A stretch of 64,000 nt of DNA from Lanius collurio (taxonomy: Eukaryota; Chordata; Aves; Passeriformes; Laniidae), in contig JACBWW010000004.1 of NCBI GenBank assembly GCA_020086605.1, forward strand, positions 19,603,624 to 19,667,623, given 5' to 3'. The position numbers were made by a program, and so were the translations under genes. Below the pieces are notes generated by a model. That model saw only the letters and a program-made list of their open reading frames with translations. It had not been told where the DNA came from and ran no database searches. The first letter of the stretch is position 1. Each line of letters opens with the position of its first letter. This document shows positions 27,918-40,812 of the stretch, piece after piece.

Positions 27918-28001
27918 ATTCCAAATTCAAAGAGGGAAAACTGATCCAGCCAGTTACAAGAGCCTGGGGGACTGTTTTAGGACTATTTTCCAACGAGAAG
28001 G
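27918..28001 (+). CDS. SLC25A21: SLC25A21 internal coding exon (about residues 40-68), mitochondrial 2-oxodicarboxylate carrier
   Basis: This 84-nt exon is preceded by a pyrimidine-rich tract ending in AG (27,916-27,917) and followed by a GTAAGAG donor (28,002). It starts with the third base of a split Arg codon, then 27 codons beginning FQIQRGKTDPASYKSLGDCF and ending TIFQRE, then two bases of a split Gly codon, so both flanking introns are phase 2. From memory of the family, the human 2-oxodicarboxylate carrier has FQIQR, TDP, SYKSL, D.FR.IFQ.EG at residues 41-68, an almost collinear match. It corresponds to the matrix loop after transmembrane helix 1 of the first SLC25 repeat, just after the PxDxxK motif, which must lie in an upstream exon outside or unseen in this window. 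The protein exchanges 2-oxoadipate for 2-oxoglutarate across the inner mitochondrial membrane in lysine and tryptophan breakdown. The exon is too short to stand out as an ORF; its identity rests on similarity and splice sites. Confidence 0.95.
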
Positions 28002-28553
28002 GTAAGAGTATATGTTTTTAAAATTGTCAATTTTATGTGACCTTTCTTAATCACCCATTTTCCAGACATTAGATCCTCTTTATATTCCACTCTTTTTTTA
28101 ATCTCAATTGCGAGAATTTGGCAAACATAGTCTTGCATAACGAGCACAATTTGAAAAGCCTTGATTAGTCTAAATTAGACTCACAATGCCAATTTTGGTT
28201 ATTACAATATGTTGAAGAATGCACAGCTGTACGGGGGTGCTGGTGCAAACCCTGCTTCAGCACTGGGAGCTGGATGGCTGCATCAGTGCACTGCTGGATC
28301 TTCACTGTTGTGTCTTCTCATCCTGCTTTTCCAAACTAGCTCAGGCTGAGCGAATCACTTGTTTACAAGCTCTGAAGAACTGGCATTCCCATTCCCGTGG
28401 TAGACAATGTTTTCAGGACCTATGTAAGCAAAATTCCACAGCTTTTCAGTTTGACAGAATATGGAAAAAAGAGTTATGGTCATTAGTTACTTGAATCGTA
28501 CTGGCGTCATGAGGTACCACTGCTCTAAGCCTGAGCTCCTCTAAGGGACTGGG

Positions 28554-28654
28554 GTTCTGATCCAGAAAGGCATTTAAATATAGGCTTTATTTTATGAGCA
28601 GTCCAGTTAAAGCCAGTGAATGTAATGGGATCAATCATATGCTTAAAGTTAAGC
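28554..28654. repeat. Remnant resembling an ancient amniote interspersed repeat with palindromic layout
   Basis: The segment begins TTCTGATCCAGAAAGGCATT and ends ATATGCTTAAAGTTAAGC, with AGTCCAGTTAAAGCCAGTGA in the middle. These blocks, in this order, resemble an old amniote repeat built around GATCCAGCAAAGCACTTAA and TGCTTAAAGTTAAGCA arms that are partly reverse-complementary. The right terminal arm is missing or decayed. Assignment is from memory and similarity is moderate. Confidence 0.5.
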
Positions 28655-28789
28655 CTGTTATCCACAGGAGCTCTTTGGAAGCTTGCCTTTAATCAAGGTA
28701 ACTCTAATTAGTAAATCCCAGCTTTGAGTAGCTGGCAGGCTTTCCATAAACCTTTTAATACAATAGCAACCCAATTTTTTTTATCCATA

Positions 28790-28880
28790 TATCACAGAAA
28801 CAATTTGGTTGGAAAAGACCTCTGAGATCATCAAGTCCAACCTATAGATCATGAGTCCAACCGATAAATTCACCAAAATC
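28790..28880 (-). mobile_element. CR1 LINE 3'-end fragment, minus strand
   Basis: The plus strand reads ATCACAGAAACAATTTGGTT, then GGAAAAGACCTCTGAGATCA, then TCAAGTCCAACC. This is the reverse complement of the typical CR1 3' end (GGTTGGACT..GATGATCT..AGGTC.TTCCAACC..). It is short, 5'-truncated as most CR1 copies are, and lies under 800 bp downstream of the SLC25A21 exon. A second AGTCCAACC at 28,853-28,861 suggests the match continues into a decayed stretch. Confidence 0.8.
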
Positions 28881-30914
28881 AAACTGTTCTTGTCTATAGT
28901 GGCAAAGATACTGAGTATGGAGGCAGCATAGATGCAGTGAGACAGAGACTTCTTGCATCCACAAGCTGTACTGGAAAAACAGAGGTGAGATGAGCAGTGA
29001 AAATTAATAACTAGACCATTTCTGTTTCTTGCAGTGAGATTTAGCTTAGCTATACTACATGAGTAGATCCATACAGAACCAGATGGTTTGAAATGAGGAA
29101 GTAGGGACATACGAAGAAGTTTCATTAAGGTGTTGAAAGAGGAAGTTTTCACAGTTGGCCTTATTAGATGTAAATTCATTTTTGTTGAGAGAATGATGTT
29201 GTGTGTTGTCACTACAATAGACGTTAAGAAGCTTAAAAGCTAAAAGGATTCCACACAAATGATAATCTGTGTCTCCTGAGGTTTTCTGGGCTGAGTTTAT
29301 GTTAACTTGTATTGCTTCTCAAAAGAAACTATTGTAGTATTTATATTTACAATAATGTATAACTATTTTGAAATAGAAAACTAGTTTCAATATTTAAGTC
29401 AGTGAGCATGAAAACAGTATTTATCTCATCCCAACTCACTAGTATTTTTCATATCTGGAGAAAAAGTCTAAATCAAGGACAGCTTCCAAGTTAATGGATT
29501 ATTCACTGGGGTTTTTTTATGGAATACTTGTGCCCCGCTACTGGAATTAAATAAGAATATTTTTAATGTTTGTATTAAGTCATGAATCTCTGAGCAGGAA
29601 AAAGAAGATGATTACATGAAAATATTATATATTAAAATTACAATTTAGCAGTGGATTGAACAAAACTTCTGTTGGGCAAGAGCTAATGTGAAGTTTCACT
29701 TGGCTGTTTCAAAAGCGGTCAATACTTATCTAGCCAAAAAGCAAATTTCATGAATGCCTATTTTTCTCCAGGAAGTTAGATAGAGGCAGAAATTCACATT
29801 TAAACAGACATCAGTATTAAGCACTAGGAAAAAAAATGAGATAAGAAATCTCAGATGAACTAAAATCTTACATTTTGGATAAAAATAAGAAAAGAAATCA
29901 GTTAATCCTGAAAAACCTGTTTGACTCCATGAGTCTTTCATTCCTGTCTGCACAAGTTGTCCAGTTTTCTGGAGCATTGTGATTGTGACAACTGTGAAGG
30001 AAGTGAAGGTAGAATGGGAATTGTTTTAGTTTGTGTTAAATCCTGATAACCCATTCCTTGTGTGACCACTAAAATATACAGAAAAGAGCCCCAAGAATGG
30101 GCTTCACACTTAAATACCAAGCAATCAAATTCAGCTTATGAGGTGTTCGGGCTCGTGTGAGATGGGTATAAGAAACTCATTTATGCCCCATTTTTATTTC
30201 ATATTAGCAATATGAAACACCCCAGATGGCATGTGACATTTTCTGAAAATATGTAAATATCTAAATCTATAAAGAATTTAGGCATAAGCTAAAGTGAAAA
30301 GAACTAATCTAAACTAAAAAGGGTTTAGTTGTCTTTCTCCAGCACTCTGAATTCCCTTTTGTCATCTGTGATTTTGTTAAATTGACGAAAAACAATCCTA
30401 ACTAAATAAAAGAACACAGCAGGAAAAGAAGTGTTACTAATGGCCTGTCCCTGAAAACGTTTACATTTGGGAATATTGCTTATGCTGATTTGTACTTAGA
30501 TTTTTCAGTAGTAGCAACTACGGTAAGCCAGAATGTCAAAGCCCAGTTCAGACAAGACACTTCATACTGCCTTAACTTTTTGACCTTGTTATGTTGAGGT
30601 TAAGTATGCAGGCTTAGCCTAGGAAGAATCTATTTTTATGAACACATATGCAAATGTTTCATTTGCTGCAGTGGCTCTTACTGAAAATCAACCAATATTA
30701 TGTTCACAGTATCACAGTAACAGTCTGGTGACTTTGTGGAAAGCTTCTTCATCACAAATAACAGCCAGAATTCTTTAACTACCCCTCTGATTTTGTCCTC
30801 TTTACAAAGAAAAGGACAGAGGAAATAATTCAATCTAACACTAATAGAACCCTGTCCTTTTCAAAGAATCAGAAAACTCCTTTATCTTTGCAAAACACTA
30901 GAAATCTTTTGACC

Positions 30915-30955
30915 AAAAAAAAAAAAAAAAAATAAAAAAGAAAGAAAAACCCACA
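30915..30955. repeat. Poly(A)/A-rich tract
   Basis: A run of about 18 A's is followed by AATAAAAAAGAAAGAAAAAC. No recognisable retroelement precedes it on the plus strand. Confidence 0.9.
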
Positions 30956-32940
30956 GGAAAAAGTCCTACAAAAACTCCCTTCCCCCAAACTTTAAGTAAC
31001 TCTTTATCTGGAAATAAATGTTCTTCATGGAGAATCAAATTCTTCAAAGAAGGATCCATCCCTTGAAGTCTTTTCTTATCTTACAAGAAAATGGGATACA
31101 CAAAACATAAAATTTAATTGAGACTCAATAAACGAAGGCTCAGTTGAGCAGAGTATTAAAGGTCACATAGCTTTCTTTTAAAGGGAGGCAGAACTATTAA
31201 CTTCAGGGATTCTGTGAACTTGTTTTGAGAGCATCCAGTCACTCCCAATTGCCCAGGAGCTGCCGTGGTGGTGATCCTCTCAGGTGATGAGCAACATCTG
31301 CTCAGCTGGATTTGCTGGGAGCCATGCAGTAAAGGTTCTCTGGTTTCACTTATGAGATGATGCATGAATTGACAGATCTTTGACAGTGAGGTAAACCCAC
31401 CAGGAGCATATCTGTTTATTGAGGAGTGACAGCTTTATAGCCAACATAAAAATAATCTGATGCTTATTGGGGAAAATGTTTGGAGACAGGATTAACTCAA
31501 ACCATTAATAGAGAAAACTTTTCATTCTCTTTAGATCCTACAAATAAGAGGTTAGACTGAGTTAAATGAACGATTTTCATATCATCGTGATCTTTGCTGC
31601 ATTTGTATTCACTTGCACTTTTTTTGATAGTGACTTAGCTTGGAATTTGAAATGTAAGAATAAACCAATGTTCTAGCTGAATGTGTATGTTGTATCTATA
31701 TTAAAGACACATGGTGTTGTGTCTCATATTAAGAATGGAAAATTATGCCCATCTGCACTGTCTTAATCTGCAGTTACAGCATTAAAATGATGAATGCTTT
31801 TATTTCAAGTCTGTAAACAACTTTGTTCTTATAAACTTGGATTTTCATGGGCTCATAATTTTAACAGTAAATTTTCTGGGTTATAGTTTTTTTTTTTGGT
31901 AGGCACTCAGTCAAGAAACCTGTTACTTTCTCATTCATTTGTCCACTTGCCTAAAATAGGAGGGATAGTAGTGTTCTGGATTCCAGTTTTATAATGCAAC
32001 ACTTCAATAAGCTACAGTTTAAAGTGCTTGTTAGCCTTTCTTAGAACTAGGTGGTCCTGGGAAAGTGCAAAACACAATTGTCATTCATTTGAGACTTCAT
32101 TACTTCTGCTGAGTTATTTGATTATTTATGTTTAATTTGCTTTGGGAAGGAGCAATTACCTCCATGTTTACACATTCCAATAGCTTTATAATTATTCCTG
32201 TCTTGTTCTCAAGCACCACCTTACCACTCTCTTGTATCTATAATTGTCTGTACAACCACACACCCCTTTTTTTTAATAAGCAGCACCCTGACTCATACGT
32301 TAATGGGATTAGGTTATAAAGCTGCACAAAACTTGTCAGCTATGGGTGGAGTAGGTGGGAGAAAAGCCAAAACTATGCCAGGAGCTGGATGAGTGCAGAG
32401 TCATCAGCAAACATGCAGAAGCTGGAGGGCTCCTGGTTTATGTGATATCAGCGATTGTGCATCAATTAAGGAATTTGCTAGCACTCTCCTTTGTCTTGCC
32501 TCTATCCATCAACTGTCTGTCATGGCAACAAGTGCCTGAGAGACTGCAGCAGTGCCCTTGAGGCCTGGCCCTCCCACCTGCCTTCAGAAGACGCTCTACT
32601 GCTGCTAAATGCCACCAGGTCAGGGAAGGAGACTGGCAGAGCTGGAAGCCATGCAGGCAAGCACCAGCCTCTGGCACTCAGCAGCATCATCACTGACCAT
32701 TCCTGCTCCCAAATGAGAGTTGCATGAGGTACAAATACTATCCTGCACCTGAAACCTTCAATGAAATTTCCAGCCAGGAAAGTGTGACATGGTCAGTCAT
32801 GCCAAAAATTCTTTTTCCCAATGTACATTTATAAAGGAGAGACTAATTTCCACTTACTGGAGGCTGAATTCTTGTGGTATTGAAAGACCTGCTCTGCTTT
32901 CAGTGCTCTGAGGCAAGCAGAAGTTGTAAAGATGGTATTT

Positions 32941-32954
32941 CACACACACACACA
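32941..32954. repeat. Short (CA)7 microsatellite
   Basis: Seven uninterrupted CA dinucleotides are followed by GAG. It is below the usual length for strong instability. Confidence 0.85.
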
Positions 32955-35900
32955 GAGCTATCTGCCCCACTTCTTAATTTCTTGTTAGCACTTCAGACCA
33001 GGAGGAGCAGAAGTGAACTTGGATCCATGATTGCTTGCTATATTTAAGAATCTTATTTCTCAGCAGAGACACACCTACACTGACAGAGACTGTGATCTTG
33101 CAAACTGAAGCACAGGTACCTTTTCTCTTCTTCCTCCACTACAGGAGCAGCAGCTTCCACCTGAGCACTGAAGTCTGCTAGCACTTGTACTTCAAAAGAA
33201 AAAAATCTATACATATATCTGGCTCTCTTCTATTCTTACTAGCCTGTCTCACACTTACAAACTCATAATACTTGTACAGCCTTGCTAAAGTGAACCTGAA
33301 GATGCTAAGAAAAGAGCACTACACCACCAAAATGTCTATCTGTATATATCCTGATGCATCTCTATAGTTCGTCGTATATCGCTAATTTTTCTTCTTTTCA
33401 TCTGTCATGTCATGACTTATTCTCTGGATTGCATTATTCTACATTGGCATCTTCTTGCCATACTATTGTGTTTATTGCAGACTTCACCAAAAACATGTAA
33501 TTTACAGTATCAGAAATAATTATCACATTCCTATGTGAAATAATATAATCCAAAATGTAAAGTCTCAAGTTTTATAACAAATTGCTGAATTGACAACTCT
33601 AATTGAAATTGTAAAGGACAGTGTAGAGGCTTAAACTGTGAACCTGTGTGAAATCTGCTGCTTTCCATGAATAAAACTTAAACTCTTAGGGCTGAATTTT
33701 TGAACCCTTGTTCTTGCTTTGCATATCTTTAGAGAATAAATGCTCAGTGTTAGAAAAGCTAGTATTTGTATATTTTCAGGGAGCATGAGCTTGCAAAATT
33801 TAGCAAGTTCTCATGGTACATAATTAAATTTATCAGTTTATTCAGTACATTTATTTTTGAGCACAACAATTCTCAGCAAGTGCCCTCATGCCTGTGCAGT
33901 TTGGAAAACAGGACCCACGGGGCCCTGTCTCACATATCTGCAGTGAAAACAAAAATGATGCCTTAGCATAGACTAGGTGCCCCACAATCAAAGTATTTCA
34001 GAACTTCTTCTGGATAATTGGCAAGAATTCCTTCTTCATAGTCCATGACATATATATGCAGAGTAATAGATCTGCTTTCCCTAAAACTGTTCTTGTGCCA
34101 CTTACTCTCACTTTACCCCTTGGTTTACATAGACCTATGTGCAATATCTGGTCTTACTGTTTTCAATTTCATTTCATTTTCTCTACTTTATCTGGACTTG
34201 TGTCTTAAAACCATCATTTTTATTCTTACTCTGAATGGGTGCTGAGCCATAAAACTTAAACGATGGTATAGCCTTGAATAAAGTAGTCATAAAGACTACT
34301 TTCAAGATTAAAAGAATGCATAAAATTTGACTGACAGACTTTCCCTCATAATTTACTTTAACATTTTTATTTATATTATATTCACAAGGTTTTAGATCAA
34401 ATATGGCCACAAAGGAGACATCTTTTGTGTATTTAGATGAAAGTGACGTGCATTCTGCTTTCTTTTGTATATAACCAGTTCTTAATCCAGTGCCAACCAT
34501 TCTAAGTGGTTGCATACTTTAGCAACACTAGTGAGTCACAAAATAAAGATGATACTTGTTCTTTTGACCAATAGGTCTCAAAATACTTAGTAGAAGAAGG
34601 AAGTATCATTGTCTCAAACATAAAGATGAGGATGTTCATGTGTAAAGTGTCAGGGAGTCAAGTAGATCTGGACTGGAGCACGCACACAGGTGGTTCTCAC
34701 AGAGCAGCCTGATACCCTGTTGCTTATTTGCCCCATGGTAGCATGTTAATACCAAAGCTCTGAGGAACATATGTGTTGGACATTGAATTGCATTATTTGA
34801 TACAGGTTTCTAGTTCAGAAATGGTCTGAAAACTTAATCAGCAGCTCATTTTATGAAGTAGCTGTCTGAGGGCATACATGGGTGTAGTGTCACGTTTAGG
34901 CCTGTAGCTGGATATCCTGAGTGCAAGGCTAGCTCCCTGTTCCATGGACGGGACTGTCTCCAGAGTCAGCAGTATTACTGATGTTACTGTCATGAGGTTT
35001 TCATCATCCCATTCAGGCAGGAATTCTCTGCTCCTGACTGGAGGTTCCCTACCCCCATCTTCATATGTTAACACTTGAAAACATAAAAAATGGCTTTGGA
35101 ATGTGAAAAACTATGTGTGTAGCTGTCTGAATTACAGTGAAGTTATAGTGGTGTAACTAAGGGCAGCATTCGACTAACCACATTTTTATTACTGACGGAC
35201 ACACATTTTACTTGCAAAATTTAATCTGGTATATATGGCAACGCAGTAAACAAGAACGCTCTTTTAAAGAGAATCACTTCTTAGAATCATGTGCTTCAAA
35301 GATGAAACATATGCTTATTTATTTCCCATAGGAACAAAACACAATAAAATCACGTAAACCTTAAAAGCATCTTAGGAGTAGACAGGCCAGACGTTAACTG
35401 GTGTTAGTTGTTATCATTTGCTAAGGCCACTGGAGGTACACTCACATTGGGTGACTGATCTGAAATTTTAAAAGTTCAAGTTGTTTTGGGGTTTTTTTTC
35501 AGATATTTTCATAATCATATAGTTTTAAATGTAAAGCTATGATTTCTCAAGTGTGTCTCCTTTCTAATACTATAACCTAAATAGAACTCATTATAGCATT
35601 AGTATTTATAGCAATAGCTCCCTGGAATCACATCACTGCATCTTAAGATGCTTATATTAAAGAAGTAAAAAGGTAACTACAAGAATTGTTTGCAATCCAT
35701 TTTAATCTATCTACTTGGAAGAAAAATAGAACTACATTATTTAGTCCTTATTATTTTAAAATTCAAGAATATTTATCATTTTGCCACATTAGGTTCCTGA
35801 TGGTTTCAAACACCATTTTTAAATAGATCAATGTGATAATTGGGCTTATAATAAGCCTTCTATTAAGTCTAGTGTGTGGAGAATACCATACTATGCTTTA

Positions 35901-36049
35901 TCATCAAATTTGCTGAATGTTCTCTGAAAGTGAAGTATTTGTCTGCCAAATTTGATAGCCCAGGAAAATGGCCATGAATTTCTCCTGCTTCAGTAACTTA
36001 TTCAGCATGAGACACTGCAGTGTTTCACAGAGGTGAACTACTATGTTGT

Positions 36050-36325
36050 TCCCGGGTGCTCCAAGCAGAGGTTTGCTCCCGGGGCCTTGATGGTGACAGG
36101 TCTGCCTGGCACCATTCACCTCCCTTCTGGCAGGGACATGGTGCTGCCTCTGAGCCCTGAAACCTCCGTGCCTCGGAGCTGCTGAGCTGAGAGCCACCTA
36201 GAGTTAGAAAACTGGGAAGAGCTCGTACACGCTGTGCCCTACGTGTTGTCTTTCTCCACGGCTTCCTTGGCTCCCCTAGGGCTGTACAAAAATTTCAACT
36301 AGTGAGAATCTTTCAGGCCCGGAAT
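36050..36325. other. CpG-dense GC-rich patch within the intron, unidentified
   Basis: About nine CpGs fall within 275 bp, including two CCCGGG / CCCGGGG sites, CTCGGAG, CTCGTACACG and CTACGTG, between AT-rich flanks. The minus strand has a 97-codon open frame (35,904-36,197) that starts in this patch and runs into AT-rich sequence, with no domain I recognise. It could be a small CpG island, an LTR-derived patch or a conserved element; the sequence does not decide. Confidence 0.35.
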
Positions 36326-39300
36326 CAGGTCCCCTCAGAGTTTAGTCACAGCCAGGGCTGCTGATCCCCTGAGCAAAGATTTCAGGAATTACTGTTAAAT
36401 GGCTAAATTAAGCTGAGTTTACTTTGGGATCATGCTGCTTTTTGGGGATCTGTCCCTAAAAAACTTGCTTGTTCTGATATGATATCTCTGCAGTGCCATT
36501 AAAGTCTTCAGAATTGAAACCTGTACTTAAAACATGAGAAACTGATTCAATCCTTGATGGAGAGATGGGGCAGGGGGGGCTGTCTCTCAAATCTGAGCTG
36601 GGGCTGTCATGCCCAGACACAGGCAGATAAAAAGATCTGAAATCTATCTGAAACCTCTTTCTTACCAAAGGAAACAGCTCTGAAATCTGATTATGACATT
36701 TTCAGTATTCAGCTGTAAGAATTGGCTATTTATCACTTATGTAAATCTAGCCATTGTATTTAATGTTTCATAAACACGGTAGTGGAGGCATCATGAGCTG
36801 CAAAATTAACTGCAGGTACATGATCTGTTTCTTAAAAAGGCAAGTGGTTATTTACTTCTCTCTGTTTTGGGCTTCTGGTAGCTATTATTTGATAACCCTT
36901 TTTTTTAAATAAAAATTCCACTGTATCAAGGAGAGAAAACAGTGACCAGAGAACAGATAAATCAATTTTATGTCCTTAGAACAGCTGACTTCACACTTTT
37001 ATTACATTGTTTGAAATAGCATCTTTTCATCTGGAAGGAATCAGTTTAAAATGTGATTGTCAACACAACAAAACCAGCTTTCTGTTTAAAATGGCTGCTC
37101 GTGAAGCTTAGAACTACACTTCTGCCAGAATTTTCTTTACAGACTTAGTTACTAGAACCAAGAGATTTTAGATGGGATGTTCACAGGAAATACCTGGCAG
37201 ACAGCATAAAATGCAAAGTAAAGCATTTTTATTTTAGTTATAGAAAGCATGCCTGTGAAAATGAGCAACAGTGTTTTAGGTCAAACGCTTTGTTTTTCAA
37301 ATAAAAGTTTCTAAATTGAAGTTTGAAATGGATGAGAGAAAAAAATCTCATTAGTTTTTTCATGTCCTGACCTAAGTAACAAAACAACCTACACTTAGTA
37401 TATTTCTTGGAATATATCTCATACTTTTTGTAATGGTGCTATTATATCTCTATCTAATCTGCATGTCTTTACCTCATTTAAATTCATTTCTTCACTGGTT
37501 ACATCTTAAAACACAGCTTTGTCCCTTTTATGACAGTCCTTTTAATGATTATAGTCCACAATTTTTTATTTATATGTAATTTAGATTGATTTGAACAACT
37601 AAAATTTTTACACCTCTAAAAAATGCAGATCAAGATTTTATGCCAAATCAAGTACTTTATTCAGTGATAAACATTTTCACTTAAGAAATAACTGAGCTTT
37701 ACATTGTATGCATTTGCTCATTATTTTATCTGTAAATTACAAAGGTGTTGTAAGACAATGACAAGCTATAAGAATAGGTAGATTTTTTTTAGTACTCATA
37801 GTATTCTTGTTCTCAGGGTAGGTTAACTATATATTACTTACAATAGCTTTAGTAGCAATTTTGTATAATTAAAAGTGGGGATATTTTCCAGTTCTTCTTC
37901 CTAATAAATTCCTTTTTTTTTTTTTCTTTTTTAATGTTGGAAGTTAAATAGCATTGTATGAGAAACTTGTAAAATACATCTTTGTTAGGAAGGCAGTCTT
38001 TCCCTGACAGGCTTCTTTTTGTTGAGCCATGGAGCTGCCGTTGGCAGCATTGAGTGCCAGGTGGGCTGATCATTCATCCCTAACACCATCACCAGCCCCT
38101 CTTCTCTTTGCAATGTTCTTTACCCAAGTTCAATTCCTCCTGTGTATCATGCTTCACATTCTGAAAGAAATTTCGTAATCCAGATGTTGAGAATATCCAT
38201 GCTTGACCATGGAGAAGAAAATATTCCTCCAAAACAGTGTGCCAAATCAAAATAAAAAGACAATGTAAATAGCTACGAATATTTGACAGTTACATAGATT
38301 TTCCATGGAATGTGTATTAAATAAAACAAGATAAAATGGAATTAGCATGGAGTATGGAAATATTTTCGAAGAGTGTGTTTCTGTATAATGCTAACTCATA
38401 GTTCAGGGCACGTTGCATTCCATATGACTCAGAGAATCAAACTGTGAAAAATATTTTATTTTGCTTGTTATGTTATTTGCCTTGTCAAAGAAAATAAAAT
38501 TCTAAATACATATGAGGTTGGGATTTTTTTAGTTTTCATGTTCTTTGCTTATGCAACTTAAAGCATGCTGTGGTTCTTTACCCTATAAATATCAATACTA
38601 ACTTTAAGGCAATAAAAATGGTTTTACCTAATTACAAAAATGTCTATATCAAGCGTAGTGCGTGTCTAACATGCTGCATCTCCTTACAGGAAGGCATGAA
38701 CATAAGCACAGATAAACTGCACCATTGCATTCTGCCTATCCAGCGCAGAGAGCTGCTTTCACAGTGAGCCAGCAGGCACTTAGTAGTAAATTTCTGAAGT
38801 TTTCATGCAGCATATGGGGCAGTAACTCTGGCTGAAGCATTGGCTCCAGTTATGAATGCAAGATCAATTCTGATGCTTTTTTTATATAGCTTGTCTTCAG
38901 TGTTTGTCATTTTTTGTGTATTTTAGCTCTGCCTGGGCTTGCATACATGCTGTTTTGTAGCTGACTATCATACACTGGGTGTCTCAAGTACAGAATGATT
39001 TTTTAGGGTTTATTTCATTTTGACAAGTGGAATTTTTCCATAATAAATAAACATCTCTGCATCGTAGGCATTATGTAGCCAAACCCCATACATCTCCTTG
39101 CTGTTCTCTGTAGCAGTTAAACTCTGTGGCTGGGATAAATGCTTCTACACTCCTGCTGCCTCCTAATCTAGGTAGGGGCTCAGATCACTTACCATTAAAA
39201 AATTTCTTAATGAAACTCATTTTTTCAGAATTTTAGTCCTACATAAGCTAACTTTATATCCTGATTTTAAAAAAGTCTAATTTTGATAAATTTAACTTCT

Positions 39301-40329
39301 TTAATTTGCAAAACACTTCTTGCAACAAAGTGTATATTCCATTTATGTCTTAATTAAAGACATTTGGTCATGCATCAGTTTTTCTGTGTAAAATACTTCA
39401 TCAAAAATGTCTTGGGTCTTTTAAGAGCTGATTTTCTACACCTCTTTTATTTGAAAATATCATCTGTCTTCTGTCTGATTTACCATTTATTATATAGGTA
39501 GTATTTATTCTTTTGATTGCCACTGTGATTTAGAACACTAAATCTGGCCTAAATTTTGTGGATAAAAGTGAATTATTAGCTAGTTAGCGTTTCACCTTTT
39601 GTTTTAAAATATTCTCACATATATGTCACTGGGTTTGAAAGCACAAAATGCTATACTTGCATAATATTTGGATTTTCTTATACTTATTGAGTCGTGGCAT
39701 ATTAAAGTATTTAATATCATTTTTTCATAATTTCTTAATAAATGGGTAATTTAATTTGTGTATCAAATTAACTTATGCTTTCTTTAAGAAGTATGTAAAA
39801 GGGCAAACCAAAACTTTCAGTTAGATTTTAAAAATAGCTGCTCAAATTAAATATGTTGTCACAATTTGGGGAATAATAAAATGTCTCTGACCACTCATGT
39901 TAATAGTTTCAAGTAATTAATAAGTTTTCAAAGCTACAATATAACAAGAAAAGTAACTGTGTGTTTTTGTACAAATAGCAATTTTATTAGACTTTCTTCA
40001 AAATTTTGTAATTTTAGTTTTATCTAGGGTCACATAAAGAAAAAGGGGGAAAATCAATTTAATATGTTCCTGAGAACAATTGTATTCGTGTAAAAGGTGA
40101 AAAATTGGCTAGTGAGCAGTTTAATATAGGGGAAGTTGCAATATGCTAGGAATCGGTGGCAAAGTTTCCTCAGCATCCTGTTTGGGAAAATGCAGTTTTT
40201 AAAGTAGGTCTTTCTAAGTTACTGTGAGGGAATGCTTGGAATTTTGTCCTTCTACCAAAACGGATTGATTTTCCCTTGATTGCCATCAGTTTGCTGGGTT
40301 GTCCTGCTATTTAAGCTATTAAAGCCTGG

Positions 40330-40560
40330 TGTGCTGCTTGGTCTCAGGTGATCCATAAAAAGGAATGAAGCCTTGGGAAGGTAAGCCATCACCAGACTGG
40401 TTCGGTGTATCAGCCTTCCATGACGGAAGCTCTTTGTTGAGAATTGTTGGCAATTCCAGCAGTTTCCAACCGAAGATAAGAGCCAGCGTTCTCAGATAAT
40501 GCCCTCGATCACACACCTGATGACAGACTCCTGCATGCAAGTTTTTTCAGGTGCTATGTT
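40330..40560. other. Complex CpG-retaining segment; candidate conserved non-coding DNA
   Basis: Five CpGs (GTTCGGTG, GACGGA, ACCGAAG, AGCGTT, CTCGATC) occur within about 120 bp, with balanced composition and no repeat similarity I recognise. A 73-codon minus-strand frame (40,319-40,540) crosses it but shows no family features. An AAG|GTAAGC donor-like site lies near 40,380. Function is unknown. Confidence 0.22.
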
Positions 40561-40761
40561 TGCTCAGTAATCCTTCAGTGCCAATCTTTTCTAAATGGTG
40601 AGCAGGTCCCGTCAGTAATGGACATCAGCCATTAGGCTTGTAATATTTGTCATAGATCAGGTTACAGCTTTGTTTCTGCAATGTGATGAATGGATGCTGT
40701 TATGCTCAAAGAAAATAAATGCTATAAATTTAGCAGTCACTACTAAATGAGTTGTTACTTT

Positions 40762-40812
40762 AGGGGCCTGATTTTTCTCTTTCAGAAGTCAGTGGAAACT
40801 ATTCTGTTGGCT
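40762..40812. repeat. Possible short remnant of the same class of ancient amniote repeat
   Basis: GGGGCCTGATTTTTCTCTTT followed by CAGAAGTCAGTGGAAA resembles the common amniote repeat segment GGGCCTGAT...ACTGAAGTCAATGG. Only about 50 bp matches and it could be chance. Confidence 0.3.
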
